Shown here in pieces: positions 1 through 10,576 of a stretch of 64,000 bases of DNA (its first letter is position 1; every line of letters starts with the position of its first letter). The stretch is taken from contig NC_135373.1 in NCBI RefSeq assembly GCF_049243985.1, forward strand, positions 98,451,213-98,515,212, in the 5' to 3' direction. The translations under genes were made by a program, and so were the position numbers. The DNA is from Paroedura picta (lineage: Eukaryota > Chordata > Lepidosauria > Squamata > Gekkonidae). The notes under the pieces were generated by a model. That model had not been told where the DNA came from. It did no database searches and was given only the letters and a program-made list of their open reading frames with translations.

Positions 1-167
1 TGAATAAGTATGAAGTGACCTTCCAAGAATATGATTTAAAAAATTAATTGGTAAAAGCAGGCAGAGAAAAGTAAGAGTGAAACGGAAAGAAATTCGCTCC
101 AACCCAGAATGTGAATGGAAACACTTCAGACAAGGAATATTTCCCAAGACTGGCTACTGCTATGATT

Positions 168-300
168 GTTCATAGAATCATAGAGTTGGGAGGCACCTCA
201 TGGGTCATCTAGTCCAACCCCCAATGTTCTCAATGTAGCTCTCATTCCAGGAATCAGGAGCACCCTTGCAAAGTTTCAGGCCTTCCATGCAATGTGCTCG
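168..300 (-). repeat. CR1 LINE 3' tail
   Basis: The plus strand carries the reverse complement of the CR1 3' terminus, including the terminal octamer-like end (atagaatcatagagttgg) and the ggtcatctagtccaaccc block. It is a 5'-truncated copy in minus orientation; its inner limit is approximate. Confidence 0.75.
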
Positions 301-849
301 ACCCTCTTCTTACTCATCCACACAATTGACTAAAGTGTGAGTCCTCATTACATGGTAGTCCTAGGGAGAAAAGGCTCCACCTAGTTGCCCACAGAAATAT
401 GAAGCTGCCATACTGAACCACACGACATGCTTATACAACACAATGCAGCAATATCTACTCCATTAAGCAGTCTCATTCCAAGTTTCCAAGCAAGGGGTTT
501 TTCCCAGAGCCACTGAAAGTTATATTTTCATTTGGAGATTCCATGATCTCAATCTCGGCTCTCCTGTACAACAAGCATGTACTCTATTCTGAACTATGGT
601 CCCTTCTGAGGCTCCTATTTGTACACTACAGCACCAAAACAGGAGAACGGGAGCCTAGAATCTGAACAAGCTTGTCTGTGAAAACCAACAGCCCTAATGA
701 CAGATTGCAAAAAAAAAAAACGTAGAAAAATACAAGCAAATTTCTTAAGTAGTTTTAAACAATATTGATAATAGAAAAAATCTTAAATTACAAATCCATA
801 ATCCAAAATTTTTATAAAGACTCCTTCACATTCAAGGATAATATTTTAC

Positions 850-1070
850 TAGTTAGATTAAGTCCTGCCTGGGATGGCCCAGTCTAGCTCAATCTCACTG
901 TATCTCAGAAGCTAAACAGGTTTGGTCCTGGTTAATACTTGAACAGGAGACCACCCAAGAATTCCAAGGTACCTATGCAGAGGAAGGCAATGGCAAATGC
1001 ACCTTTGTTCATCTATTGCCATAAACTGGCTGAAACTTGATGGCACTTTACACACAGAGACAAATACACA
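850..1070 (+). repeat. 5S-rRNA-derived SINE with BovB-like tail
   Basis: The head resembles 5S rRNA: the blocks cagaagctaaacaggt, cctggttaatacttg and aggagaccaccc match its internal promoter region with many substitutions. It is followed by gaaggcaatggcaaa and a tail ending near acttgatggcactttacac, which resembles the BovB/RTE 3' end used by lizard SINEs. It is a retroposon, not a functional 5S gene. Confidence 0.75.
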
Positions 1071-1120
1071 CGGATTGAAGTTTAAATCCAGTGGAACCTC
1101 TAAGATCAACAAAGTTTAAT

Positions 1121-1240
1121 TCTGGGTATAAACTCAAAATTAATTTTTGTTGGTCTTAAAGGTGCTACTGAACACAAACTTTGTTCTGTTGCTTCAGACC
1201 AACACAGCTACCCACTGGATCTACACAGATTAAAAATACT
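1121..1240 (+). repeat. Dispersed repeat (unclassified)
   Basis: The block ggtcttaaaggtgctactg followed by tgcttcagaccaacacagc is homologous to the reverse complement of a segment at 50284-50400. Two copies in one window mark it as a dispersed element. I recognise the sequence type from reptile genomes but cannot name the family. Confidence 0.55.
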
Positions 1241-2164
1241 GGTTGAACACTGGTTCCTCACAAGAAGTGTTACATAAAAGCCACGTTCACTCTCTCGCTC
1301 ATGCACATAAGTGAAACGCCCCGCTTCCGAGCCATCCTGAATGAAGCAGGAAAAGGATCCTACGAATATTCTTTATAGAATACTTTGCTGACTGCAGTAC
1401 AAAGGTATCATAGGACGGGGTGCTCAATGACTGGTAATCTATTGTCACTCAACTGAACCTCGGGGAAAGGGGGGGAAACCAGTATCAGTGCTAATTCTCC
1501 AGCCAGTACCACCCCAATCAATTTCAGGAGAGAGCAGTTGAGTTGCTAGCGAGTTTGGCTGATGTGGAAAACAGCTTCCAATGTTCAAGTTAGAATCATA
1601 CTCCAGCTGAACACAGTCTCAGGATTTTTCTGGCCTGCATCTGATGGGATAACTGCAATATAAGACCTTTCTGCAATCTTCGGTGCTACTGAACAGGCAG
1701 CACTACTTTTAATCCCTGAAAGTGTATTTATTAAAGTTTATTTACTGTGAGAACCTTACTTTGGAAATCTGCAGCTTATCTTTTGTGTGTGTGTGGAAGA
1801 CAACAGAGCTGAGGAATACTTCCCTCTCAGAAAAAGAAAATATGGCATACAAGCTTAAGGCAAAAAGGTTGGAGACTGCCTTTCAATTATTATTTTTACA
1901 TAAATGAACTAATTCATTTATGTAATTATTTTTACATAAGTGAAATGATGTTTGTTTCCCAACTGCTATGTCTGCAGTTTTGATTTTTTAATTCCATTTA
2001 ACGCAAAAGTTAGCTGTTGAACATTTTGAAGTTTGTTTCATGTTCTGAGCTTTTTATGAATTGGGCTATGAGTCAAAATCAATAAGACTGCAATAAGGCT
2101 TGGTTAGGTCCACTTATTTCCAAATATGTTTATGAACAGAGTGCCAGGTGGTGTTGATCAAATC

Positions 2165-2787
2165 AAGGCATGGATCTCACTTGGTGAGACGTCATTTGGA
2201 ATCCTCTGTACAGTTCTGGCCACTGTGTCTCCGGAAAGACAAATACAGAGGCAACCAAGATTACTAGGGGTTGCAGCTCCTTCCCTAAGAAGAGAGGCTG
2301 ACGAGTCTGGGAGTTTTCAGTTTAGAAAAGGGATGATGACTAGGGGGGAGAATCCCACATGATAAAGGCATATAATATTATGCATGAGGTACAAAGAGTT
2401 GACAAAGAGAAATTGTTCTCCCTCTCCCAAAATACTAGAATTCAAGGGCATCCAATTAAGCTGATGGGCAGTAGGTTCAGGACAGACAAAAGGAAAAACT
2501 ACTTCACAGAGAGATTAAAATGTAGAATTAACTGCCAGAGATGTAGTGAGAATTAGATAGATTCATGGAGAATAAGTCTGTCCAAGGCTACATGGTGACT
2601 GAGGAGAACCTCCACATACAGAGGCACTAAACCTCTGAATCCCAGAGCCAGGAGGCAACATTAGGGAAGGCCTCAACCTCAATGCTCCTCTTTCAGCCAA
2701 CCAGAAGAACTGGCTGGCCACTGCATGAGCAGGGATGCTGGACTAGATGGACTATTGGTCTGATCCAACAGAGCTGTTCTTATGAGT
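2165..2787 (+). repeat. CR1-like LINE 3' end
   Basis: The sequence runs from a cacttggtgagacgtcatt block through gtaggttcaggacagac to the tail ggatgctggactagatgg and ctgatccaacagagctgttc. These are the 3' terminal parts of a CR1-group LINE. The copy is heavily 5'-truncated and its ORF is decayed. Confidence 0.7.
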
Positions 2788-3517
2788 CAAAAATTATGAG
2801 CAGCAGCCAGCAACTCTATCCAGCGGAAACCAAGGAACAAAACCCAGCTCTCATGTTACATATGCATCATACCTGAGGCACGCCTCAACTTGGTGGCTAC
2901 CGTGTCCAAAAGAGCAGGTCACCCACACAGACCCTCCAAATGACAAACTTTAAGAAGGCACAACTAACTACAATCCCCCTTCTTCGGCAAGCCTGTCATT
3001 CAAAGGATAAATGTGTCCAGCATAGGGCACATTCCTCTTTTATACCACCCTTCCCAGCCATGTATGAACACATGTAGACTTGCACAAAATGCCTGACTTT
3101 ACCTCGCGTCAAACCTGGTACGCATGTGGATAGACACGAGAGTGAAGATTTCCAGGCATATCAATAAATAATCAAAAGAGGCAGATCACATCCCCAGCTG
3201 CCATGTGCCTTCAACATGGGAGGGAAGAGGGGCCGGTCCCCTGTGTCCTGTGAGCGGGGGAAGCAGCTTGTGAGTGTCTCACTCCCACGACCATGAGCTG
3301 ACTCCGGGGGGAATGGAGCGAGAGCGGGAGAGCGCGCCGTCTCCTCGCCCCCCGAGCGACACCTGCTGCCACAGTCCGCCCCGCTCCGTGGCGGCGTCCA
3401 GGCCAGCCAGGCGGCCTAGTCCCGGGGTGGGGTGGGGGTCGCCCCCGCCCTGCCTCTTCTCCCCTCTCTCTCCGCCGCGGGCCAGGTGCGCGCCTCAGCT
3501 CCCCGGCACCCACTCAC

Positions 3518-3602
3518 CGTCGATGTCGCCCAGGGTGAGCTCGTCCCCGAGCTCCGTCAGGGTCTCCATGGTCTCCATGCTGCTCAGCTCGCCGGTCTCC
3601 AT
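3518..3602 (-). CDS. SREBF2: SREBF2 exon 1 (sterol regulatory element-binding protein 2, N-terminus)
   Basis: The exon encodes 28 residues plus the first base of the next codon. It starts METGELSSMETMET and ends LTLGDID at a GTGAGT donor. The ETMETLTELGDELTLGDID stretch matches the acidic N-terminal activation segment of SREBP-2 as I recall the human protein, and the exon ends at the same residue. SREBP-2 is an ER-membrane-anchored bHLH-zip factor. When sterols are low it is moved to the Golgi and cleaved, and its N-terminal half activates cholesterol synthesis and LDL-receptor genes. Only this exon is in the window; the bHLH, membrane and regulatory domains lie beyond the left edge. The start is set by homology and a GGGATGG context. 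The promoter lies just to the right, with SRE-like and NF-Y sites. Confidence 0.93.
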
Positions 3603-3874
3603 CCCTAGCGAGGCGCGCCCGGCTCCGCCACGGCCGGCCAGCGACTCAGCCAGGCTGTCAGAGGGAGCGGCCGCGGCGACACCCAGCGGCGCCTTAACCC
3701 TTCCGCGGCCAGGCGGCGGCGGCGGCGAGGCTGGAGTCAGGCGAGGCTCCCAGCGCCCGCGGCCCCTGGCGCCGCCATCTTGAGCTGCCGCCTCTCGCCC
3801 CGCCCGCCCACCTGAGGGGAACCACAGCGGCGCGCTTCCCTCGCCTTGTTGTCAATGAGACCAGGTCCCCGCCG

Positions 3875-3908
3875 GCCAATCGGCGCGCAGAGCGGCTCAT
3901 GGTGTGAT
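3875..3908 (-). promoter_or_regulatory. SREBF2: SRE-like site plus NF-Y site in the SREBF2 promoter
   Basis: On the minus (gene-sense) strand, ATCACACCAT at 3908-3899 matches 8 of 10 positions of the sterol regulatory element ATCACCCCAC. An inverted CCAAT (ATTGGC) follows at 3880-3875, with 18 bp between them. The human SREBF2 promoter is known to use an SRE with a nearby NF-Y site for feed-forward activation by SREBP. The same arrangement about 270-305 bp upstream of the start codon suggests the circuit is kept. Confidence 0.55.
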
Positions 3909-4399
3909 GGCGCGTCAGCGATCAGCAGCTGTCATTAGCATGCCGGGCAAGCTCGGCCGGCCTCTTTCCCTTCCCTTCCCTGCTTTGGATAGGCAAGAGG
4001 AGGCGGGGACGAGATGCATTATTCAGGCCCGGGAACCGCTGCAAGGGGAAGGGCGCCGAAGCCTCAGCGAAAGTGGGGAGCTGGAAGGGGCTCTCGGGGT
4101 CATGCTGGTCCCGCCCATCGCTTCGAAGGACGGTGCAAATCAGGCTGCCCAAGCGCTTTTGTGGCCGCCTGACACCGGCTGAGGACAGGAGCGGCGCGCT
4201 TGACCCGCGGGGGGGGGGGGAGGCAGGGCGATGTCGGCTGCGGCAAGAACGCGCCCGTGATCTCATCTGGCGCTCCCCTCTATTTGCCAGCCCTGTCGTG
4301 GGTCAGGAAGGGTGCTTCAGGCGGGGTACAGCTCAACCCCTCTTGCCATGCGCGGCGCCACAGTTCCGAATCGGTCACCGCACAAGTAAGAATCGTGTG

Positions 4400-5420
4400 A
4401 AAACCAGCGACTTTGTGATTCCGAAGTTACAAAGAGCAAAATCGGGTAACTGAGGATACAGTTGCCGCCACAGGACAGTCTGGCACCCAAGATTTCTTCC
4501 GCCCACGTTGCACCTGGCTGCATATCCCTATCTCCTGATGCCTATCTCAACCCGTTGTGTTGAGTTGTCTTGTTCTCTTTTTAAAAATTACAAGGGAGCA
4601 TGCCCTTTCCTATCAGCCCCACTGCCGATACAACTGGGTGTGTGTGTGTGGGGGGGGGTGTTCTGAGCTGCCTCCTTAAACTTCCTGCTAGGAGATGACT
4701 CCCATTTTTTAGATCTTCCACACACCTACACGTCTGTTATATAACCACTTACTCAGGAGTCACTTTTCTGGCTCTTTAAGCAACATGTTTATTCACAGAA
4801 AGCCTAAGCCTTTCCCTTTTTGCCGTATGATTCTCGAGATTGTTTTAATATCTTGCTAACAGCAGCTTCCCATGTTAACTTTGTTTTTCATGGCTGTGTT
4901 TCATCTTCCTGGCTCAGAAGAAGGGAAAGTAATTCTGATAAGGCAGGCGCAGTTTTTCCTGTGTGCCTAAAACATGATATCACCCTGAGTTTGCTTTGGT
5001 GAGGTTACAGAAAATTTGGCTATGAAAACAGCTCATAACCTTTTTATCCTGCCAATAACGATGAACCAGGGATTATATGTTTATCTAGAAGGTTAAATCC
5101 CACAATGACATTTTATCTGATACTACTAACTTTTCACTGATTTCTTGTTTACTTTCACCACTGCTTGTCAATCAGCTACCCAAGTAAACATGACACTCCC
5201 AGATTTCAAAAGAGAGGACACTGCAACATTCAACAGGGATTGGAAGTTATACCTGGAGCATGCTAAAATTCTCAGCTGTTTCCAAAAATGAATGGCAACA
5301 CTCCAGCAAGCACAGTTGGAATGAGCTTCTTGGACTCATTTGCATAAGAATTAACAATAGTTAGAAAATTAATTGCGGTCTGTTACTTTTAAAGATTTAT
5401 TACATGAATTGCATAGTGTG
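4400..5420. other. Intergenic, no gene seen
   Basis: This AT-rich sequence lies upstream of the SREBF2 CpG island. It contains a short GT/G run near 4637-4660. No exon with splice sites and no recognisable repeat was found. Confidence 0.5.
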
Positions 5421-5640
5421 ATTGCTCTAATCTGGATAGCTCAGTCTGGCTGGATTTTGTCAGAAGCTAAGCATGGATGGGAAGTCCAATGTAATGTCTG
5501 ATTAACTTCTCTTACCTTGAAATTCCCACATGTTACAGGGAAGGGGGAGAATGATTGAGGGCCAATGGCTTTTATCTTGGACTCTATATTTATTTTATTT
5601 AGATTTTTATACCACTGTCTTGGGGCAGTATGTGACAAAG
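5421..5640. repeat. Decayed 5S-like SINE piece and LINE tail
   Basis: Positions 5421-5490 contain gatagctcagtctggctgg and cagaagctaagcatggatgg, a degraded 5S-SINE-like head. Positions 5588-5640 carry tttatttagatttttatacc, the reverse complement of an L2-type tail. Both are too short for firm classification. Confidence 0.35.
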
Positions 5641-5884
5641 GATGACACTGGCTACAATAATATCAATATTCATATAAAATTTGCAAAGTTAAAATACTGA
5701 CTCTCAGCAACGATATTTGTTACATTCTTGTCTACTGGTAATACAAGGTAGGAAGATGTATAGGTGGGGGGTATTGAAGATAAGAATCCACTATTGTATG
5801 TACTTTTTGTGGGCCTCAACCATAGGATCATCGTAAATCAGCTATGACAATGGCAAAAGGCAAGGGGAGGGAAATAATGATCAA

Positions 5885-7003
5885 GGACCAATGGTTTTTA
5901 TCTTGTTTAACATCTTTATGCACCATCTGGCCCAGCTGGTTCAGGCTTAGGTGACATCAATATGCAGATGACACCCAGTTCTACCCCCTGATGGATGGCC
6001 ACCCAGACTCTGCCAGATGTTTGGAAGCAGTGACAGGGTGGATCAAGCAGAATCTCCTGAAGCTCAACTCTTCAAAGATGGATGTTCTGTGTCTGGGTAA
6101 GAAGGGACCTAGCGAGGAAGCACATATGCCCTGATTGGATAGAATGCAGCTTTTGGTTGCAGGCTCAGCAAGATATCTGGGTGTGACCTTTGATGCCTCC
6201 TTATCACTGAAGGCACAGGTCATGAAAGTAGCACAACAGGCACTCTTTCATCTTCACTAGCCCAAACTACTAGCTTCCTACTTGGCCCTGGAACACCTTG
6301 CCACAATTATCTATGCAACAGTCACCTCTAGGCTAGACTTCTGTAACTCGCTCTATGCAGGCCTACCTTTATCCTTGCTCTGGAAACTGCAACTGGTCCA
6401 GAATGCAGTGGCTAGTCCTCATGGGAACATCTTGGAGGGCCTATATCTGGCCGGTACTCTGGCAACTGCACTGGCTCCCAGTTGAATTCTGGATCAAGTT
6501 TAAGGTTCTGGTACCTCCTCACAAGGCCATTTGTGGTCCAGGTCCTTTGTATCTGAGAGCTCACTTCTCTGTCTATACCCCCCATCCAGAGAGTGCTTTG
6601 TTCTGCTAACCCCAATCAGCTGGTGGTTCCTGGCACAAGGGCTAGAATGTTTTCTGTTTTGGCCCCTACGTGGTAGAATTAGTTCCCTGAACAGATCTGG
6701 GCCCTAATGGAGCTGGGACAGTTCCACAGGACCTGTAAGACAGAGTTAAAATAATCATATCTACCTTGCTTCCCCTACTGAAAACATCCCTGACTGATGA
6801 CTAGTTCTGAGTGATCAAATTACAATCTTACAACCAGGATTGTTTATATTCAATCCATCTATATGTTGATGGTTTTTAAAATCTTTATGCAGGCTGTTTA
6901 TATGTTTTATAATTTTAGTTTTAAATTGTTTTAATGGTGTTGTTTTTTATAAGGTTAAATGAACCAGTTTGCTGGGAGGGTGGTATAGATATTAAATAAA
7001 TAA
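5885..7003 (+). repeat. L2 LINE 3' part (decayed)
   Basis: The sequence aligns with the C-terminal RT region and 3' end of the intact L2 at 37910-41949. Landmarks are gcagatgacacccagttcta (RT motif around the active site), ccacccagactctgccag and tagacttctgtaactcgctc, and it ends in aaataaataa. It is 5'-truncated and its frame is broken by many substitutions and indels. It lies between SREBF2 and the CCDC134 3' end. Confidence 0.85.
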
Positions 7004-7004
7004 T

Positions 7005-8426
7005 TCTGGGAGATGTCCAGGGCCCCACCTAGAGGTTGGAAACCCAATTTCATTCCAGCCTGTGTGCCCACTGCTGCAATTCCTTCTGATCTTTTTTCTC
7101 CCTCCTGTAATGTAGGGCAATAAACTAATTTTGAATCCATCTAGGGATGTATGTGTCACAGGGTTTGAGAGAAAGATGAAAAGATCACCCACAGGCTATG
7201 TCGAAAGGACAAAAGAAAGCATGCACCCATTGAAAAGCTACGTCTGCCCTACATGTTTTCCTTTATGAAGACTGGGTATCCTTCTAGGGGCAGAAATGTA
7301 TCTTCAATTTAAGAGCTGTGTTTGATTTAAAGCTCCAGCATGCCCACACAGGCTTTAAACGCATTTTACTCATTCTAAAAAAATATATATTTCATTGGAT
7401 TTTCCCCATTTATTTCCAGAATTTTCTGTTTTCTTTGGAAATTAAAAAAGGCCTCAGAAAAAATTCATCCCCCCCCCATTTTTCTGGGGCCCAACCCCAG
7501 GTCTTTACATCTCTGTTCTAGATCATTTTGAAACTATTTCTGGAGACTGCTGAGTACTTTGCTCAGAGCAAGCTTGTTCTAATGTTTCCACCTCTCCAAA
7601 GATGCTGTGTTTGAATACACTCTGTTCACAAACAACCAAGAAATATCAGAGAACTTCCTGATCTGACTCCAGGAACCACTACCAAAGCTAAAAGGACAAC
7701 AGTTCTGAAAACATTTTCCACATTCCCATGGCAGTTTTATACTATCAAATTTAGGCACTGCCTTCACTGAACATACAGTTTCAATGATGCTTCCAGACAA
7801 CTATGTAATCAATCCTCCAGTTCTTTCCTTGTTATGGTCTCATATTTTCTAGAATCTGATTTCATGTAATTCTGGGGTCCTCGTAGGGAATAGAAGTACA
7901 ATCTCTGAGGTGTATAGATAGTCTCCTGTGAAACTATTTACCATGTTCTCAGAATCTCATGGGTTTTGGTGAATGTTGGAAAGTGCTGTTCTGGTTTTCA
8001 CAGCTTCTAAACTCTCTGAACTGACAGCATTTTTATTATTTTTGAAATTAGTGTTTTTGAATGATAATTGGCTGAAGCTGGTTTAAACTGAAACAATTAT
8101 GGAGGTACACGTCTTCCACCAATGCTGGATTAGATGATCCAGTAGGGCTCTTCTTATATTCAAGTGTCTGTAAGTACAGTTTACTAATTAGGGAAGCAGA
8201 TTCATGATCAAGACAGAACAAAGCATTTGTGGATGAAAAAATCCAGAAGGTAAATTTCAAAAATGCAATATCCACCAATCTGTGGATCCACCTCTGTGAT
8301 TCTACATGCTGCTACTGCCAGAACGATGATTTAATTGTGGAAACGAATAGTGGAACTACCTGTAATTATGCACTCAAGCCGCTCATGATTAAATAACACA
8401 TACTGTAGCTTCTTTCAAATTTCAGT
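7005..8426. other. Intergenic, little recognisable content
   Basis: No exon was recognised. A fragment at 8128-8163 (ctggattagatgatccag, ctcttcttat) is a short CR1-type tail. The rest shows no structure I can name. Confidence 0.4.
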
Positions 8427-9692
8427 TTTATTCAAGAAAAGCAGAGTCCAATTCCACTGTAAGGACATTTCTGAAAACAAATCGAGCATAACTGGCTGTC
8501 CGGTTAGAAAATAAGTGTCTTCCCCTTCCCTGCCACTAAACCAGCCTGGAGGCAGCAAACCATTCTACAGTATCCCATGGAAATAAACCCTCCTTTCCCA
8601 TTCAAAATAATCCTTCACTGGCAAGAACAAGTTACATTGCAGAATTGTCCAATTTAATCAAGGTTGGAGAGAAATTCCCCCCAAACCATCCTTAATTGAT
8701 GCAATTAGCACACCAAGTTCTAGCGATTCATGACATCCAGGAGACATCATCACTAGGTGAAATACAGTACTCTGCTGAGCTATTCAGTGACAGCAAGAAT
8801 AAGAACTGTTGGTGTGAATCAATCCAAGTCCTGAACAAAAGCTACTTTTTGTGCCAAACTACATTTAGTGGTTTTGTGCTGAATGCCCACTCTGTGCCTG
8901 CATGTGAAGCCTTAATTTGATTCACCAGTGTCTAAATCTGGTTTGAAAAGAGAATATTGCCCATGAACCCTGACAAGGTCAGCTGACCTGTACTAAAAAA
9001 AACAACAATAAAACTGGAATCTGAAACAAAACAATCTTGACTCCAGGTACAAGTCTCCATGGAATGCTTAAAAAGATCAAGGGGGAGAAGGTAGCTTGTT
9101 CCTGTGGAGCAATAAGGCAATAGACTTGTAAAAGAGACCCCCATCATTTTTTTCACTGATCAAGTGATGAAGGATATTCTCATGGCAAGGTTTTTAGCCC
9201 TGGAAGAGGAGGTGAAAAGCTGGAAAAAGGCCAAAGTCACACTATCAGGCTTTCTGCTTTTTCCCAATGTCAGAATACTAGTATTCATGTAAGCATTTCA
9301 AAACAATGGCCAATACCACTTATCAAAACTACCAAAAACAGAAGGAAGAGAATCTAGTAGAAAGCAACAAGCAACCAGTCAAAAGACAGCAGGGTCCATT
9401 CTTTAACCACTGAACTACAGCAACTGAGGAAAACTCCTAGTAAGTTAAAATAGCAAATGCTCTCTGATTTGCTTTGTGTCTCACATACAGAGACAACAGG
9501 CTCCCCCCCTTGCTATAAGGAAGGGGAATGAAATCATTCTCTGTAATCTTGATAATGGTTTTCCATTGTGTATTATGATAATACTGTTTATTACAAAGTT
9601 GTGAGTACTAGCAGCTGTGTTGAGACCTAATAGCAGCAGAACTGGTTCATACAGACCCACAGGCTAAAAGCACGTGATTGCAGTGTTTTATT
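8427..9692 (-). terminator. CCDC134: Candidate polyadenylation signals of CCDC134
   Basis: AATAAA occurs on the minus strand at 9692-9687, 9592-9587 and 8432-8427, downstream of the CCDC134 stop at 10451. These would give 3' UTRs of about 0.8, 0.9 and 2.0 kb. The sequence alone does not show which is used. Confidence 0.4.
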
Positions 9693-10450
9693 CCCTTGAA
9701 CAAGAGCAGGATGCCCATTTTCTCAAATAAATTAACATTTCCCCCCTTTCCAGGTTTATAGGTCTTGTGAGAAGATGTCATTGGTCAAGGAAGGCTTTGA
9801 TAATAGACTTCATAGAACCAGGAATAGTCTGAAGAAAGACACTAAAAAAAACAGCACCTCTCCGATGTTTCTCTGTTACATTCAAAAGGATGAGAGTTAA
9901 ATAGAGCAAGTAAGAATTCCTAAAGAATGTGCATTTCTAACAGAATTCTTAACTTCCTCTGGTAATTCTGCTACCCAGAGAAACACCTGGTGTAGCTACA
10001 CAAGTCACACTGCCCTTCTGACTGCACAGTAATACACAACATTCTGTGTTATGAACTGCAGAAATGGCACGTACCATAAATTCCTTGCTCCCCACACCCC
10101 TCCCCAAAGCATTCTTAGCATTACAGACTGGTAAAGCCAGAGGGAACAAAGATAAACAGAGACACTGAAAATGGTCCCTGACAAACCTGTACATTCCAGT
10201 TACTCTGAAAAATTCTTCCACCAAGGAAGTATGTGCTCAAAGACCAACCCCTCCATGTGGGTGTGTCTTGAGGCTAAATTCTGTAGTTGCCAAAGCAGCT
10301 GTCAAAATTAGAAACCTCCAAAATCTGATAGACAAAATCATCAACTTTCTTGGCATTTTCCTGAGGTCACAAGGGGGCTGGGAGGTTCCTCTTCTGGCTG
10401 CTCTGGCTCCTGCCAGGACGGGTCACAGAGAAAAAGGCAGGCAAGCAGCA

Positions 10451-10576
10451 TTATAGCTCAGACTGTGAGCGTGAGATACGCGGCCCCTTGCGGATCTCCT
10501 TCCGTTTCTCCTCTTTTTTCCGTCGCTTCTCTTCCTCCCGGAGAGCCTTCTGGAATGTGTCTGCACTGGGGAAAAA
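10451..10576 (-). CDS. CCDC134: CCDC134 last coding exon
   Basis: The acceptor is TTCTCAG; 41 codons follow, from [15 protein letters not shown] through a [14 protein letters not shown] charged helix to SRSQSEL and a TAA stop. Phase 0 joins the preceding exon. The C-terminal QSEL is intact. Confidence 0.95.
   Translation of the reverse strand, partial: FFPSADTFQKALREEEKRRKKEEKRKEIRKGPRISRSQSEL

Larger units (their letters stand above)
1..3517 (-). other. SREBF2: SREBF2 intron 1 (partial)
   Basis: This stretch lies immediately 3' (minus strand) of the SREBF2 first-exon donor site, so it should be the start of intron 1; the next exon is not in the window. No coding exon was recognised. It holds two CR1 tails, a 5S-derived SINE and a short dispersed repeat, listed separately. 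A long first intron fits what I recall of vertebrate SREBF2. Confidence 0.8.
3270..4350. promoter_or_regulatory. SREBF2: CpG island at the SREBF2 promoter
   Basis: About 1 kb is rich in G+C and in CpG dinucleotides, in sharp contrast to the AT-rich flanks. It covers the first coding exon of SREBF2 and its upstream region. The open frames found here on either strand follow from base composition and are not called as genes. Transcription runs leftward. Confidence 0.8.

Noticed and set aside
862-960. Possible true 5S rRNA gene
   Set aside because: Too many substitutions, and it is followed by a SINE tail rather than a T-run terminator.
3211-3783. Open frames of 100 and 169 codons over the SREBF2 first exon
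   Set aside because: They are shadows in the CpG island; only the minus-strand exon 3518-3602 has homology and a donor site.
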